This document shows, piece by piece, positions 16,415 through 27,306 of a DNA stretch of 39,052 bases; position 1 is the stretch's first letter; the number at the start of each line of letters is the position of its first letter. The stretch covers positions 1-39,052 of the forward strand of contig CAXMSN010000042.1 in the NCBI GenBank assembly GCA_964196275.1. The letters are read 5' to 3'. Position numbers and translations under genes: made by a program. The DNA comes from UBA5794 sp964196275. GTDB taxonomy: Bacteria; Actinomycetota; Acidimicrobiia; Spongiisociales; UBA5794. Below the pieces are notes generated by a model that had not been told where the DNA came from, did not search any database, and saw nothing but the letters and a program-made list of their open reading frames with translations.

Positions 16415-18829
16415 CCCTCCCCCCTCACAGCCTGAACGGACAGCGAGGCTGAGGCAGTGAGGCCCTTCGTCGCCTCGACATTGAACGGCACGACGACCGA
16501 GCCCTCGGAGACCTCCGGATCAAGGCGCGCAGGCATGCGAATCGTCCCGGCGAGCTCCACCGTCGACCCATCCTCGACGGCGAGCATGGATGCATCACGG
16601 GGGTTGATCCGCACGAACGACTCGTTGACGAGACCAGAGATCGAGCCAGCGTGACGCGTTGTCACGCCGTCGTCGTACATCGACCGCGGGAAGTGGAGCG
16701 TGAAACGATCTGTCACCAAAGGCACGGACACGTCTGTGGCGATGTACCCCAGCGGCTGATGTCCCGCCGTCGTGGGAACGATGACGCCATCGGCATCCCC
16801 CTCGAAGATCAGGAAGTCACGGCTCACACCGCCATAGGCGGGAGCAACCGAGGCGATCTCCTTGCTCACGATCGCTACGTCGTGTGCGTTGAGATCGGCA
16901 CCCATGGCCGAGGCGACATCGCTCAGTGTCCCGATGAGCGAGCGAGCTCGACCCTTCGGCGGCAGCGCGGATTGCACGGACTGCACACGACCCTCGAGGT
17001 TGGTCACTGATCCTTCGACCTCGGACCACAGAGCTGCTGGAAGGATCACGTCGGCGTGCGTGGAACTGTCGGTCACGAAGGCATCGATAGCGACCACGAA
17101 TTCGGCGGCCTCGAGAGCAGCAACGGCAAGGGCCGGGTCGGGACAGTCACGAACCGGGTCGGCTCCCACGAGGACGATGGCCTTGATGTCCCCGGCAACG
17201 GCAGCATTGAGCATGCCCATCGTGTCGAGGCCCGCACTTTCGGGTATCAGCCCCCACGCATCCTCGATCGCTGCGGCACCAGCTGCGTCTCCCGTAGAGA
17301 CCCTGCCGGGAAGAAGGTTGTTGGCCAGGCCCATATCGAGCGCACCGAATGTGTTCCCTCTACCAAGGAGCGGGAGCGATCCCGGGCCGTCGAGCGTGCG
17401 TGCAAAGCTGGCGACGGCCTCGGCGAGTCGTTCGTCCTCGGAGATCGAGGAGCGACCGAACAAGGTGACGACCGACCCAGCGGCGAGGAGGTGCGACACG
17501 ACCTTGAGGGAGCCGTCACCGGAGGCGAGTTTTCGGAGCGCGTCGTGGCCGGCCCCAGCCCGGTAGCGAATGACGTGTGTCGCGATGCCGTCAAGACCTG
17601 TCGCCGCTGGGCTTGCGACGACAAGATTCGTGCCATTTCGGACCGCCTTGCGGACACGGAGGTACAGAACAGGGAGCGTCTCTTTGAGGTCCGGGCCCCA
17701 CACGAAAATCGTTGAGACCGAGTCGAGGTCCGTCAGGGTTGCCCTCGGCGTCACGGCGGCAGCAAGCTGTGGATTGATCCCGTCACCGAGTTGCGCATCG
17801 ATGTGAGGTGTGCCGATCACCGACCGCATGAACTTGCTGAGGACGTACGCCTCTTCGTTCGTGTTGTTGGCGCCACCGATCGATCCGACTTCCGTGCCCA
17901 TGCACGATCCGAGTCGGGCAGCGACCGTGTCAATCGCTTCAGGCCATGTTGCTTCGGCGAAGCCATCGCCAGTCGCGACGAGAGGTGTGGTGACGCGGTC
18001 CTCGGCGTCGAGAGCCGAGAACGAGAACCGGTCCTTGTCTGACAGCCATCCGTCATTGACCGAGTCGTTCTCTGCGCCGTACACCCGAACGACCTTGCCG
18101 CGGGACGTGTGGATCTCGACGTTCGAGTGCACCGTGTCGCGGAGGGAGACGGATGTCGTCGACACGAGATCCCACGGGCGAGCCTTGAATCGGTAGTCGA
18201 CCGATGTCAGCGCTCCCACAGGACACACCTGGACGGTGTTCCCTGAGAAATAGGACGCGAACGGCTCACCAGGGAACGTGAGTATCTGAACCTGGTTCCC
18301 TCGCTCGTTGAAAACAAGTAGCGGATCGCCCGCGATGTCGTCTGCCACGCGTACACAGCGGTCACACAGCACGCACCGCTCCCGATCGAGCAGAACGACG
18401 TCCGACACTGGGATCGGCTTCACGAACGTCCTCTTCTCCTCGACGAACCGGCTCTCGCCTGGTCCGTGGGAGTAGGCCTGGTCCTGGAGCGGGCATTCTC
18501 CACCCTTGTCGCACACAGGGCAGTCAAGGGGGTGGTTGATGAGCAGGAACTCGAGAACGCCTTCTTGAGCCTTCTTTACGACATCCGATTGCGTGTCGAC
18601 GACCATGCCGTCGCTTACAGGCATCGTGCAAGACGGCACGAGTTGGCTACCGCGTGGGCCCTCGACCTCGACGAGACACATCCGGCATTTGCCGACCGGC
18701 TCCAACTTGTCGTGGTGGCAGAAGCGCGGGATGTACTCACCAACCCGCTCAGCAGCGGAGATCAGGCGGGCGCCCGCTTCAACCTCGTGGTCAACTCCGT
18801 TGATCGTGATCGAAACGGTGGATGTGGCG

Positions 18830-18837
<8 letters not shown>
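16411..18837 (-). CDS. nuoG: NADH-quinone oxidoreductase subunit G
   Basis: An 808-aa peripheral subunit with the longest Fe-S wire segment of complex I. The N-terminal ferredoxin domain has Cys40, 51, 54, 70 for a [2Fe-2S] cluster. The N5 cluster uses His102, Cys106, 109, 115 (HPLDCPVCDKGGEC), and a further [4Fe-4S] site uses Cys155, 158, 161 and 205. The remainder is a molybdopterin-oxidoreductase-like fold without cofactor, as is usual in NuoG. The start overlaps the nuoF stop by 8 bases. Confidence 0.95.
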
Positions 18838-20118
<1,281 letters not shown>

Positions 20119-20122
<4 letters not shown>

Positions 20123-20748
20123 CGCCCGGCCTCCGATGATCCGTAGGGAGCGAAAGCGGGAACGGCACCGGTCGCACCTTCCGAATCTGTCGGCCCCCAG
20201 TCGAACGACCGTTGGCCCCCGAACAGTTGCTGCATCTCGTCTGCGAGAACGACCGCTGGAGTTGTGTCTGCCAGCCATTTGACGAGAGCGGATGCCTTGT
20301 CTGGTGTTAGGCCCTCGATCAGTTCATAGTTGACCTGCAGAGCCGGTGCACCGCCACACGCCCCGATGCATTCAGCACGCTCGACCGAGAACCGGCCGTC
20401 TTCTGAGGTGCTACCCCGTGGCGTCTGCGTCGCATCTTCGACAGACGCCAGGACTTCATCGCCGCCGAGGAGATGGCACGTGATGGAGGTGCACACCGAG
20501 ACGAGATAGTCGCCAACGGGCTCGCGCTTGAACATCGTGTAGAACGAGGCAACGGATTGGACCTGGGCTGGAGTGATGCCGACAAGCTCTGCCACCTCGA
20601 CCATGGCCACTTCCGTCACGAACTCGTGTTCAAGAGTTGCAAGGTACAGGAGAGGCATCAGCGCAGATCGCCTGTCCGGATACGAAGCAATCATCGTTGC
20701 CGCACGCTCCTGATTGGCCCGTGACCAATGTGAAATCACGTTTGTCAT
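20119..20748 (-). CDS. nuoE: NADH-quinone oxidoreductase subunit E
   Basis: A 209-aa thioredoxin-fold subunit with the N1a [2Fe-2S] cluster. The four ligands are Cys86 and Cys91 (VCTSITC) and Cys127 and Cys131 (CIGAC). It partners NuoF in the NADH dehydrogenase module. ATGA overlap with nuoD. A C-terminal extension of about 40 residues follows the family core. Confidence 0.95.
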
Positions 20749-22166
20749 CGGTCAACATCCCCGAGCACAGGATCGACAGAGGCGATCGTGGCAACCACGT
20801 CCGCTAGCAATGAATCCGTCATCATCACGGGAAGCGCCTGGACGGCAGCGAACGACGGCGCCCTCCAATGCATCCTCCACGGCCTCGCACCACCCTTGGA
20901 CACCAGCAGGCAGCCGATCTCGCCCCGCGGGCCCTCGACTGCCTGATATGCCGTCCCCTCGGGAACCTGGATGCCTTCGGTGAAGAGCTTGAAGTGGTGG
21001 ATCAGAGCTTCCATCGACTCGTCGATCCGTGCCCGCGGTGGGGGTGTGACCTTGCGATCTTCTGTCCGATAGTCCCCTGACGGCATGCCAGCGACGACCT
21101 GCTCCACGATGCGAAGCGACTGACGCATCTCTTCCATGCGGACTGTGTACCGATCGTGGACGTCTCCGTGGACACCCGTGGGAACGTCGAAGTCGTACTG
21201 ATCGATCCCGCAGTATGGGGCGGTCTTGCGGAGATCCCAGTCGATGCCGGATGCTCTCGCCATCGGACCGGTGATCCCGTACTGCTTGCACTCGTCAGGC
21301 GTCATCACGCCAACGCCCATCGTCCGGTCGAGGAAGATCGGATTCTCGTTCAGGAGTTCCTCGTACTCGTCGAGCCCACCAGAAACGGCGTCGATCAGGT
21401 TCGCTACGTCGTCCTCCCAACCGTGAGGGAGGTCGGCTGCAACACCGCCAGGGCGGATGTAGTTGTGGTTCATGCGGAGGCCGGTCGTCTTCTCGAAGAA
21501 GTCGAGGCAGACCTCTCGCTCCCGCCAGCCGTAAATCATCATCGACAAGGCGCCGATGTCCATGCCCTGGGTTGCGACCCACACGAGGTGGCTTGCGACC
21601 CGGTTGAGCTCCGTCATCAGCACCCGGATAGCGCTCGCCCGCTCAGGCACGTCGATCCCGAGGAGTTGCTCGACCGTCAACGAGAACGCTAGTTCGTTGT
21701 GGAACGGTGAGAGGTAGTCCATCCGGGTGACGTTCGTCGAGCCTTGGGCGTAGTTGAGGGCCTCTGCGGTCTTCTCCATGCCGGTGTGCAGATAGCCGAT
21801 GATCGGCTTCGCACGACGGATGGTCTCCCCTTCGAGCTCAAGGTGGAGTCTGAGCACGCCGTGCGTTGATGGATGCTGTGGGCCCATGTTGATGATCTGA
21901 CGCTCGTCGGCGAGCACATCCGATTCCCTCAAAAAGTCGTCATCGACCGCTATCCCTGACTGGATGTCGGCAGCGGGGTCCTCGGCTTCGGGCAGCATCT
22001 CCTGTGCGCCCTCGTCTGTCTCTGCGGCGAACGGGTACCGCTCCTCGGTGCCACTCACCCAGATGTCATGTGCGGCCCTCCGTTCGTCAGCAACGCTCGC
22101 TGCCTGTACTGGTTCAGCTGCCGCTTCCTCGCCCGCAGGATCTGTGACGTTCGTCGCGTCGCTCAC
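20745..22166 (-). CDS. nuoD: NADH-quinone oxidoreductase subunit D with N-terminal extension
   Basis: A 473-aa quinone-site subunit related to the [NiFe]-hydrogenase large subunit. The core begins at INMGPQHPSTHGVLRL (about residue 92) and includes the quinone-pocket His and Tyr region. The first roughly 90 residues are an acidic Ala/Glu-rich extension absent from the standard family. GTG 22166 overlaps the nuoC stop (GTGA) and has GGGAG 9 nt upstream, which supports the extension being translated. Confidence 0.93.
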   Translation of the reverse strand: MSDATNVTDPAGEEAAAEPVQAASVADERRAAHDIWVSGTEERYPFAAETDEGAQEMLPEAEDPAADIQSGIAVDDDFLRESDVLADERQIINMGPQHPSTHGVLRLHLELEGETIRRAKPIIGYLHTGMEKTAEALNYAQGSTNVTRMDYLSPFHNELAFSLTVEQLLGIDVPERASAIRVLMTELNRVASHLVWVATQGMDIGALSMMIYGWREREVCLDFFEKTTGLRMNHNYIRPGGVAADLPHGWEDDVANLIDAVSGGLDEYEELLNENPIFLDRTMGVGVMTPDECKQYGITGPMARASGIDWDLRKTAPYCGIDQYDFDVPTGVHGDVHDRYTVRMEEMRQSLRIVEQVVAGMPSGDYRTEDRKVTPPPRARIDESMEALIHHFKLFTEGIQVPEGTAYQAVEGPRGEIGCLLVSKGGARPWRMHWRAPSFAAVQALPVMMTDSLLADVVATIASVDPVLGDVDR

Positions 22167-22723
22167 AGGTCGGCGCTCCCGGCCTTGAACTGCACAGGGA
22201 CCGCACCGATGTCGTAGTCCTTACGAAGCGGATACCCATCCCAGTCGTCTGGCAGGAGGATGCGAGTGAGATCGGGATGGCCAGGGAACACGATTCCGAA
22301 AAGGTCGTATGCCTCGCGCTCGTAGAAATTGGCTCCGGCGAATTCACTGGTGATGGTCGGGACCGAAGGATCGTCGTACGGGACCCGCGTCGTCAGGATC
22401 ACCCGTTCCTTGGCACCCAGCGACACAAGATTCAGCCCGACCTCGAACCGAGGCGCCTGCGAGTAGTGATCGACGGCATACAGGTCGATGAAGAAGTCGA
22501 ATCCAGCCGCACGGGCCGCCTGAACGATCCCTACCCAGCTGTCGACCAGCACCTCGACTCGGTGGTACGTCACATCCGACGAGGCGTAGGAGTGCTCCGT
22601 TACCACTGCGTCTGGGAACTCCCTGACGACGGATGCGATGGCAGCGTTCGCAGGTGGTGTCGATGCCGACTCTTCCATTTCAGGCCGGGCGGCGTTGTCC
22701 ACGGTGTCCTCTTTGTCCGGCAT
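22163..22723 (-). CDS. nuoC: NADH-quinone oxidoreductase subunit C
   Basis: A 186-aa peripheral subunit (30-kDa family) in the hydrogenase-like module. The family signature EREAYDLFGIVFPGHPDL, followed by RILLPDDWDGYPLRKDY, is present. ATG 22723 sits one base after the nuoB stop; an in-frame ATG at 22759, overlapping nuoB, is possible and neither has a strong ribosome site. The first 30 residues are acidic and probably disordered. Confidence 0.93.
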   Translation of the reverse strand: MPDKEDTVDNAARPEMEESASTPPANAAIASVVREFPDAVVTEHSYASSDVTYHRVEVLVDSWVGIVQAARAAGFDFFIDLYAVDHYSQAPRFEVGLNLVSLGAKERVILTTRVPYDDPSVPTITSEFAGANFYEREAYDLFGIVFPGHPDLTRILLPDDWDGYPLRKDYDIGAVPVQFKAGSADL

Positions 22724-22724
22724 G

Positions 22725-23210
22725 TCAGACGACGCCCGTGGAGCGACGAATCTCGCCATCCATGATCATCTGCTGCAGGCTCAGGATGCCGTGGATCAAG
22801 GACTGGGGGCCGGGAGGACAACCAGGGACGTACATGTCCACGGGGACGATCTGGTCAACACCCTGCACCAGTGCATAGTTGTTGAACATGCCTCCCGAAG
22901 ATGCGCACGCACCCATGGCGAGAACCCATTTCGGTTCTGCCATCTGGTCATACACCTGCCGAAGCACGGGAGCCATCTTCTGCGAGACGCGGCCGGCGAC
23001 GATCATCAGGTCCGCCTGGCGTGGCGAAGCCCGGAAGACTTCCATGCCGAACCGAGCGAGGTCGTTGTGTGCCGCACCCGTTCCCATCATCTCGATCGCA
23101 CAGCAGGCGAGACCGAACGACGCTGGCCACATCGATCTCGTGCGGGCCCAGTTCACACCCTTCTCCACGGTTGTGAGCAGGAACCCCGGTTCGGACGCTG
23201 GTCCGGCCAT
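22725..23210 (-). CDS. nuoB: NADH-quinone oxidoreductase subunit B
   Basis: A 161-aa subunit carrying cluster N2, the final donor to quinone. The ligands are the tandem Cys36-Cys37 (GLACCAIEMM), Cys102 (GACASSGG) and Cys131 (PGCPPGPQ). ATG 23210 overlaps the nuoA stop by one base (TGATG). The frame is open for 52 codons further upstream inside nuoA, but that part lacks family similarity. Confidence 0.95.
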   Translation of the reverse strand: MAGPASEPGFLLTTVEKGVNWARTRSMWPASFGLACCAIEMMGTGAAHNDLARFGMEVFRASPRQADLMIVAGRVSQKMAPVLRQVYDQMAEPKWVLAMGACASSGGMFNNYALVQGVDQIVPVDMYVPGCPPGPQSLIHGILSLQQMIMDGEIRRSTGVV

Positions 23211-23632
23211 CAGGCAGCCTCCTCGAGGGCCGGGTCGTCTGCGACGACCCTCCGATACCGAGCGCGCCTTGAGACGTTCCAGTCCAGGGCTCCACGCTTC
23301 CACACGTATGCGAGCGTCTCGATGAGCATGAGCATGAACGCCACAACAGCCGCCACGCCACCCCACCCGAAGGCCTCAAAGCGGACAGCCCATGCGAACA
23401 GGAAGATGATCTCGACGTCGAAGATCACGAACAACATCGCAACGAGGTAGAACTTCACAGGGAAACGAGCTGCCGGCTCCTGAAGCGGCACGATCCCACA
23501 CTCGTACGGCGCAAGCTTCTCCGGAGTGGGATTGTTGGGAGCGACCAGCTTCGAAACGACGATGGCCGCCCCACCAAAGGCGAGTCCAAGTAGCGTCATC
23601 AGAGCGATCGGAAGGTAGTCGGCGAGCTCCAT
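23210..23632 (-). CDS. nuoA: NADH-quinone oxidoreductase subunit A, second copy (head of nuo operon)
   Basis: A 140-aa three-helix subunit. The loop motif YECG (43-46) has the conserved cysteine that is replaced by Ser in the copy at the left edge, and FDVE (71-74) is present. The protein ends in a basic/acidic tail. ATG 23632 matches the family N-terminus; ATGs at 23674 and 23692 are in frame. No start has a strong ribosome site. A CTGGG-N6-CCCAG inverted repeat (23636-23651) lies just upstream of the chosen start. It is the first gene of the complete nuo operon and is divergent from rex. Confidence 0.92.
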   Translation of the reverse strand: MELADYLPIALMTLLGLAFGGAAIVVSKLVAPNNPTPEKLAPYECGIVPLQEPAARFPVKFYLVAMLFVIFDVEIIFLFAWAVRFEAFGWGGVAAVVAFMLMLIETLAYVWKRGALDWNVSRRARYRRVVADDPALEEAA

Positions 23633-23721
23633 TGTCTGGGAGGTTACCCAGCCGTTGAGGCGAGCAGAAATCATCGGAACACGATTCTTCATGGTGTGAG
23701 ACTCGCCCTAACCTCGGCTGC

Positions 23722-24342
23722 ATGAAGCGAGAGATTCCTTCCGCTGCCGTCGCCAGGCTTCCCCGATACCTGCGGTGCCTATCTGACATGGCTGAGACGT
23801 CGTCGACATGCTCCTCCGAGGAGATCGCGCTGGCCGCTGGCGTCAGTGCAGCGCAGGTGCGCAAGGACCTTTCCTACCTCGGAAGCCATGGGACCCGAGG
23901 GGTCGGATACGACATCGATGAGCTGCGGATCCAGATCCGCAAGACGCTAGGGCTCATCAGCCACTATCCCGTCGTGATCGTCGGAGCCGGAAACCTCGGG
24001 CGAGCGCTCGCCAACTACAAGGGTTTCGAGAACTGGGGTTTCGAGATCGCTGCCATTCTCGATATCGACGAGGCCAAGATCGGCAAGGAGATCGCGGGCG
24101 TCGCTGTCGAGTCGCTTCACAATCTGGAAGAGATCGTCGATGAGCATTCGGTACGTATCGGGATCATCGCGACGCCGCCATCAGGAGCCCAGACCGTCGC
24201 CGATCGTCTAACCGAGGCGGGTGTGAAATCGATCCTCAACCTCGCACCGACGATCCTCAAGACGGACGACGATGTGTCTGTGCGGAGGGTCGATCTTTCC
24301 ACCGAACTCGGGATTCTCGCCTACCACCTCAACCGGCCGTAG
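23722..24342 (+). CDS. rex: Redox-sensing transcriptional repressor Rex
   Basis: A 206-aa DNA-binding sensor of the NADH/NAD+ ratio. It has an N-terminal winged helix (about 1-80, with SAAQVRKDLSYLG as recognition region) and a Rossmann domain beginning VVIVGAGNLGRAL with the GxGxxG dinucleotide motif. Rex typically represses respiratory and fermentation genes when NADH is low. It is divergent from the nuo operon, so the shared promoter region (23633-23721) is an obvious place for self- and nuo control. No clear Rex palindrome was seen there. Confidence 0.95.
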   Translation: MKREIPSAAVARLPRYLRCLSDMAETSSTCSSEEIALAAGVSAAQVRKDLSYLGSHGTRGVGYDIDELRIQIRKTLGLISHYPVVIVGAGNLGRALANYKGFENWGFEIAAILDIDEAKIGKEIAGVAVESLHNLEEIVDEHSVRIGIIATPPSGAQTVADRLTEAGVKSILNLAPTILKTDDDVSVRRVDLSTELGILAYHLNRP

Positions 24343-24370
24343 CCACCGCAGCCAGCTTCCGAGCACCGCG

Positions 24371-24883
24371 TTACTCGGCGGTGTCCGCTTCGTAGCGTGC
24401 AAGGGCCACCAGGAACATCGCCATGATCACCAGTGACCCGACCGTCATGGCGATCGATGGGAGCCTCATCTGAAGGGCGTTTAGACCCTCGAGGTTCGCA
24501 GGCCTGATGCCGCGAGGGGCGTAGACGATGAAGAGGATGCCGTTGATCGTTAGCCATCCGAACACAGCCGCGCCCGTAAGAAGGAAGGACAGTCGCTTGC
24601 CGACGTCGGTCCAGAGCACGAGCGCCAATGAACCGATGAACACAAGAACAGCGCCGGCGGCGATGGCGAATCCGCGCATGGCGACCGAGAAGTCATTGAT
24701 GTGGCCGGTGTCTTCGTCGACCTGGTTGAACACCACACCGATCGCGTTCACGGCGAACTCCCGGACGAACGGGATCATCGCAAGCAACGAGACCACGAAC
24801 GCTATGAGCCCCAGGGCCTCGAGGGTTGACAGTCCAGCTTCACTCCGCATCTTCGATGCGGTGCCGTGGAGTCGCCTGTTCAT
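24371..24883 (-). CDS. Small membrane protein, last gene of the Rieske/cytochrome b cluster
   Basis: About 170 aa with four hydrophobic segments (roughly 18-40, 68-92, 98-122, 143-164); I do not recognise the family. The ATG overlaps the cytochrome c stop by one base (GTG 24886 is an alternative), so it belongs to the bc operon and may be an accessory subunit. The first helix is preceded by AGLSTLEALG, which resembles a type IV prepilin cleavage site (Gly then a residue with Glu at +5). Whether that is meaningful is unknown. It is convergent with rex, 28 bases apart. Confidence 0.7.
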   Translation of the reverse strand: MNRRLHGTASKMRSEAGLSTLEALGLIAFVVSLLAMIPFVREFAVNAIGVVFNQVDEDTGHINDFSVAMRGFAIAAGAVLVFIGSLALVLWTDVGKRLSFLLTGAAVFGWLTINGILFIVYAPRGIRPANLEGLNALQMRLPSIAMTVGSLVIMAMFLVALARYEADTAE

Positions 24884-26445
24884 CACAGCGTCCTCTCGTA
24901 CATCACGATCAGCGTGATCTGGGATTCAGACAGGATCTGGCCAAATGAAGGCATCCGCCCCGTTCCGAGACCGTTGACCCCGTAGCGTTTCGAATCGGTT
25001 GAACCAGAGATGACGAACCCGACGTGCTCATCGAAGTCGGGGAACTGGCTCACGGCGCGACCGGCCAGCAACGAGGGGCCCCACGCTCCCGTACCGGCTC
25101 CCTGTTCGAACGCGGCACCGGCCGAGTATCCGCCGGTGTGGCATCTCGCACAGTATCCGTTGAACAGCCCTGCGGCCTCCATGGCTTCCTCGACCGAGAC
25201 GCCCATCTCAGATGCCTTGGCGTCGTAGTCGACGTCCCACAATTCGGTAACGGCGGCCGCCTCAAGGAATGCGAGGCCGTCATTCAGGCCCTTGAGGAAG
25301 TCTTCCTCCCTGTCCGCTGTCACGGTCAGGAGAAGAACCTCAGTTCCGAGCGTCGTGAGAAGTTCCTCGGCAGCATCAAGATCCGGAAGCGCGTTCCGAT
25401 CGGCGTCCGTGTTCGTGAACGCGTTGCCAGGATCGAACGAGTAGCTGTATACACCCGATGCATCCGTGACGGTTTCGAGTGTCACTCGCGCCATCCTGGT
25501 GAGTGGCCCTTCGACCGAATCAGCAAGACCGTCCTTGTCCGTGTCGGAGGCTGGATTGTCACAGGTCGTTCCGACCAAGGCGGCGGATTCTTCCGTGCAG
25601 GTGCCGTCACTCTGAAAGAGATCCTTGATGTCATCTGGGAAGGTGCCGACCACCGCGCGTTGATTGCTGGCATCCTTGACGAGAACGATCTCCGCTTCCT
25701 GCTTCTCGATGAGAAGCTGCGTGGCGTCCGCGCCGCCCTCGATCGCTTTGATCGCGAGCGCGGTTGCCGTCTCGGACTTGTCGAAGGCGTCAGCCTGGCT
25801 GACCTGGATCGATCGCAGGTACTCGATGACCTGATCGACTTCCTGGACCGTCATGGCGCCGCCACCTTCAAGCCCGTTGGCTGGCATCGGTGTGCCGGCC
25901 CTGCCGAACTCGATCCAGTGCCTCACTTCGTCGTCGGAGTATCGGAAGAAGATGTCGTTGAGCGAGGGGACTGCCCACACCGTGCCGACACCTGACCGGG
26001 CCTCCGTGAACTCTGCTGATCCGCCGCCAGCGTCAGGTCCGTGGCAGGCTGCACATTGGAACCCGTCCAAGCTGAAGAAGTGTTCGCCAGCTTCGATGTC
26101 CTCTTCAAGGAACATGTCAGCTGCCTCGGCCTGACGGTCCGGTTCGTTGATGGCGTACCAAGGCAACGCGACAGCCAGAAGGATCGATCCGAAGAGCGCA
26201 GCGCGCAGAACCCTCGTGAGCTTTGCGTTCTCAAGCTCATCGTCAGAGATCGGCTGTGACAGGTTCGGTGGAGCTGTCTCTTGAGTGGCGGCCCTGGTTC
26301 GCCGGGAGTTCACATAGAGGAATCCCATCCACGCAAGCAGCAACACGACAGCGATGCTGAGAGCTGCCGCGCCAATCCCGATCCCCCCGCCTGCTGACGC
26401 AGGCTCGGAGCTCTCTGCTGCGAGAATGAAACCGGTGAGGTTCAT
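24883..26445 (-). CDS. Membrane-anchored diheme cytochrome c of the Rieske/b complex
   Basis: A 520-aa protein with two N-terminal helices (about 22-43 and 81-98) and a large extracytoplasmic part. Two heme c sites are CAACH (131-135), with likely axial Met187, and CARCH (432-436), with likely Met498. Between them lies an insert with a canonical calcium-loop pattern DTDKDGLADSVE (301-312) and a second DxDxN-type loop near 347. It probably accepts electrons from the Rieske protein, as QcrC does in actinobacteria. It starts 6 bases after the Rieske stop. Confidence 0.85.
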   Translation of the reverse strand: MNLTGFILAAESSEPASAGGGIGIGAAALSIAVVLLLAWMGFLYVNSRRTRAATQETAPPNLSQPISDDELENAKLTRVLRAALFGSILLAVALPWYAINEPDRQAEAADMFLEEDIEAGEHFFSLDGFQCAACHGPDAGGGSAEFTEARSGVGTVWAVPSLNDIFFRYSDDEVRHWIEFGRAGTPMPANGLEGGGAMTVQEVDQVIEYLRSIQVSQADAFDKSETATALAIKAIEGGADATQLLIEKQEAEIVLVKDASNQRAVVGTFPDDIKDLFQSDGTCTEESAALVGTTCDNPASDTDKDGLADSVEGPLTRMARVTLETVTDASGVYSYSFDPGNAFTNTDADRNALPDLDAAEELLTTLGTEVLLLTVTADREEDFLKGLNDGLAFLEAAAVTELWDVDYDAKASEMGVSVEEAMEAAGLFNGYCARCHTGGYSAGAAFEQGAGTGAWGPSLLAGRAVSQFPDFDEHVGFVISGSTDSKRYGVNGLGTGRMPSFGQILSESQITLIVMYERTL

Positions 26446-26451
26446 CGGGCC

Positions 26452-27306
26452 CTACACACAGAATGGTCCCTGCGGATATTGCACCGTCTTGTTCTTCGAT
26501 CGAGAAGTTTCCACGATTTCGCCCGTGTCGACGATCAGTTCCCCTGCGCCATTGACGGCTACGGCGAACCGATCGAGGTTCCGTGGGGCGGGCCCTGCCT
26601 CATACTCGCCGTGCCGGTTGTACTTCGAACCATGGCATGGGCATTCGAAGCCCTGGGATGACTCGCATGACGGAACCCTGCAGCCGAGGTGCACGCACCG
26701 CTGCCACAACGCGGTGAGTCCGATCCCGTCTGCTTCTCCGCCCGCAACAACGGGCGCCGAGACGTCCTCGAACGAGGAACCTTCGAGCCTGTCCATCTCG
26801 AACGGAACGACCCATGCCTGTGCGGATGGAACGAAGAGAGGCACGACGGAGCCACCCTGTAGGACCTGTGCTTTCAAATCCGTGACCTTGCCGATGTTGA
26901 TAGGTGCGCCAAAGCCGCCCTTGATCTTCGGCCACATGAAGGCGAGGCTCGCGAGTGTGAATTGGAGCATGAAGAGTCCGAACACGGCCCCTATCGCCCG
27001 GTTAAAGAACTTCCTCCGCGTCACGCCGTAGCCCTCTGCGGAGATCTCCTCCTTCGGGACGTCCTCCTGATACTCGGCGGGCGCTGCGACCATCGTCGCC
27101 ACTGCTTCATCGCCTCCTTCGGAGGTCGCCGCAACGGTGGCCATGGCGACACGACGAGCCTTGTCGGCCTCGACAGCCTTGCGGTCCAACTCGATGTCGG
27201 TAGCTGCTCCGTCTGACTCGGACCGACGCATGGCGATCACGATGACGCCAGCGGCAGCGATGATGCCGGCACCGATAATGAGGAGGATGAACGTCGTGGT
27301 TGTCAT
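26452..27306 (-). CDS. Rieske iron-sulfur protein
   Basis: A 284-aa quinol-oxidising subunit. It has an N-terminal helix (about 5-26), a hydrophilic linker, TRRKFFNRA (96-104, twin-arginine-like) before a second helix (about 105-125), then the Rieske domain. Cluster ligands are predicted as Cys204 and His206 (CVHLGC) and Cys222 and His225 (CPCHGS), with a Cys209-Cys224 disulfide. Two helices before the domain resemble actinobacterial QcrA more than chloroplast Rieske. ATGA overlap with the subunit IV stop. Confidence 0.92.
   Translation of the reverse strand: MTTTTFILLIIGAGIIAAAGVIVIAMRRSESDGAATDIELDRKAVEADKARRVAMATVAATSEGGDEAVATMVAAPAEYQEDVPKEEISAEGYGVTRRKFFNRAIGAVFGLFMLQFTLASLAFMWPKIKGGFGAPINIGKVTDLKAQVLQGGSVVPLFVPSAQAWVVPFEMDRLEGSSFEDVSAPVVAGGEADGIGLTALWQRCVHLGCRVPSCESSQGFECPCHGSKYNRHGEYEAGPAPRNLDRFAVAVNGAGELIVDTGEIVETSRSKNKTVQYPQGPFCV

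Noticed and set aside
23690..23715. GTGTGAGACTC as a Rex operator
   Set aside because: Only a partial half-site; the second half of the TTGTG-N8-CACAA pattern is missing.
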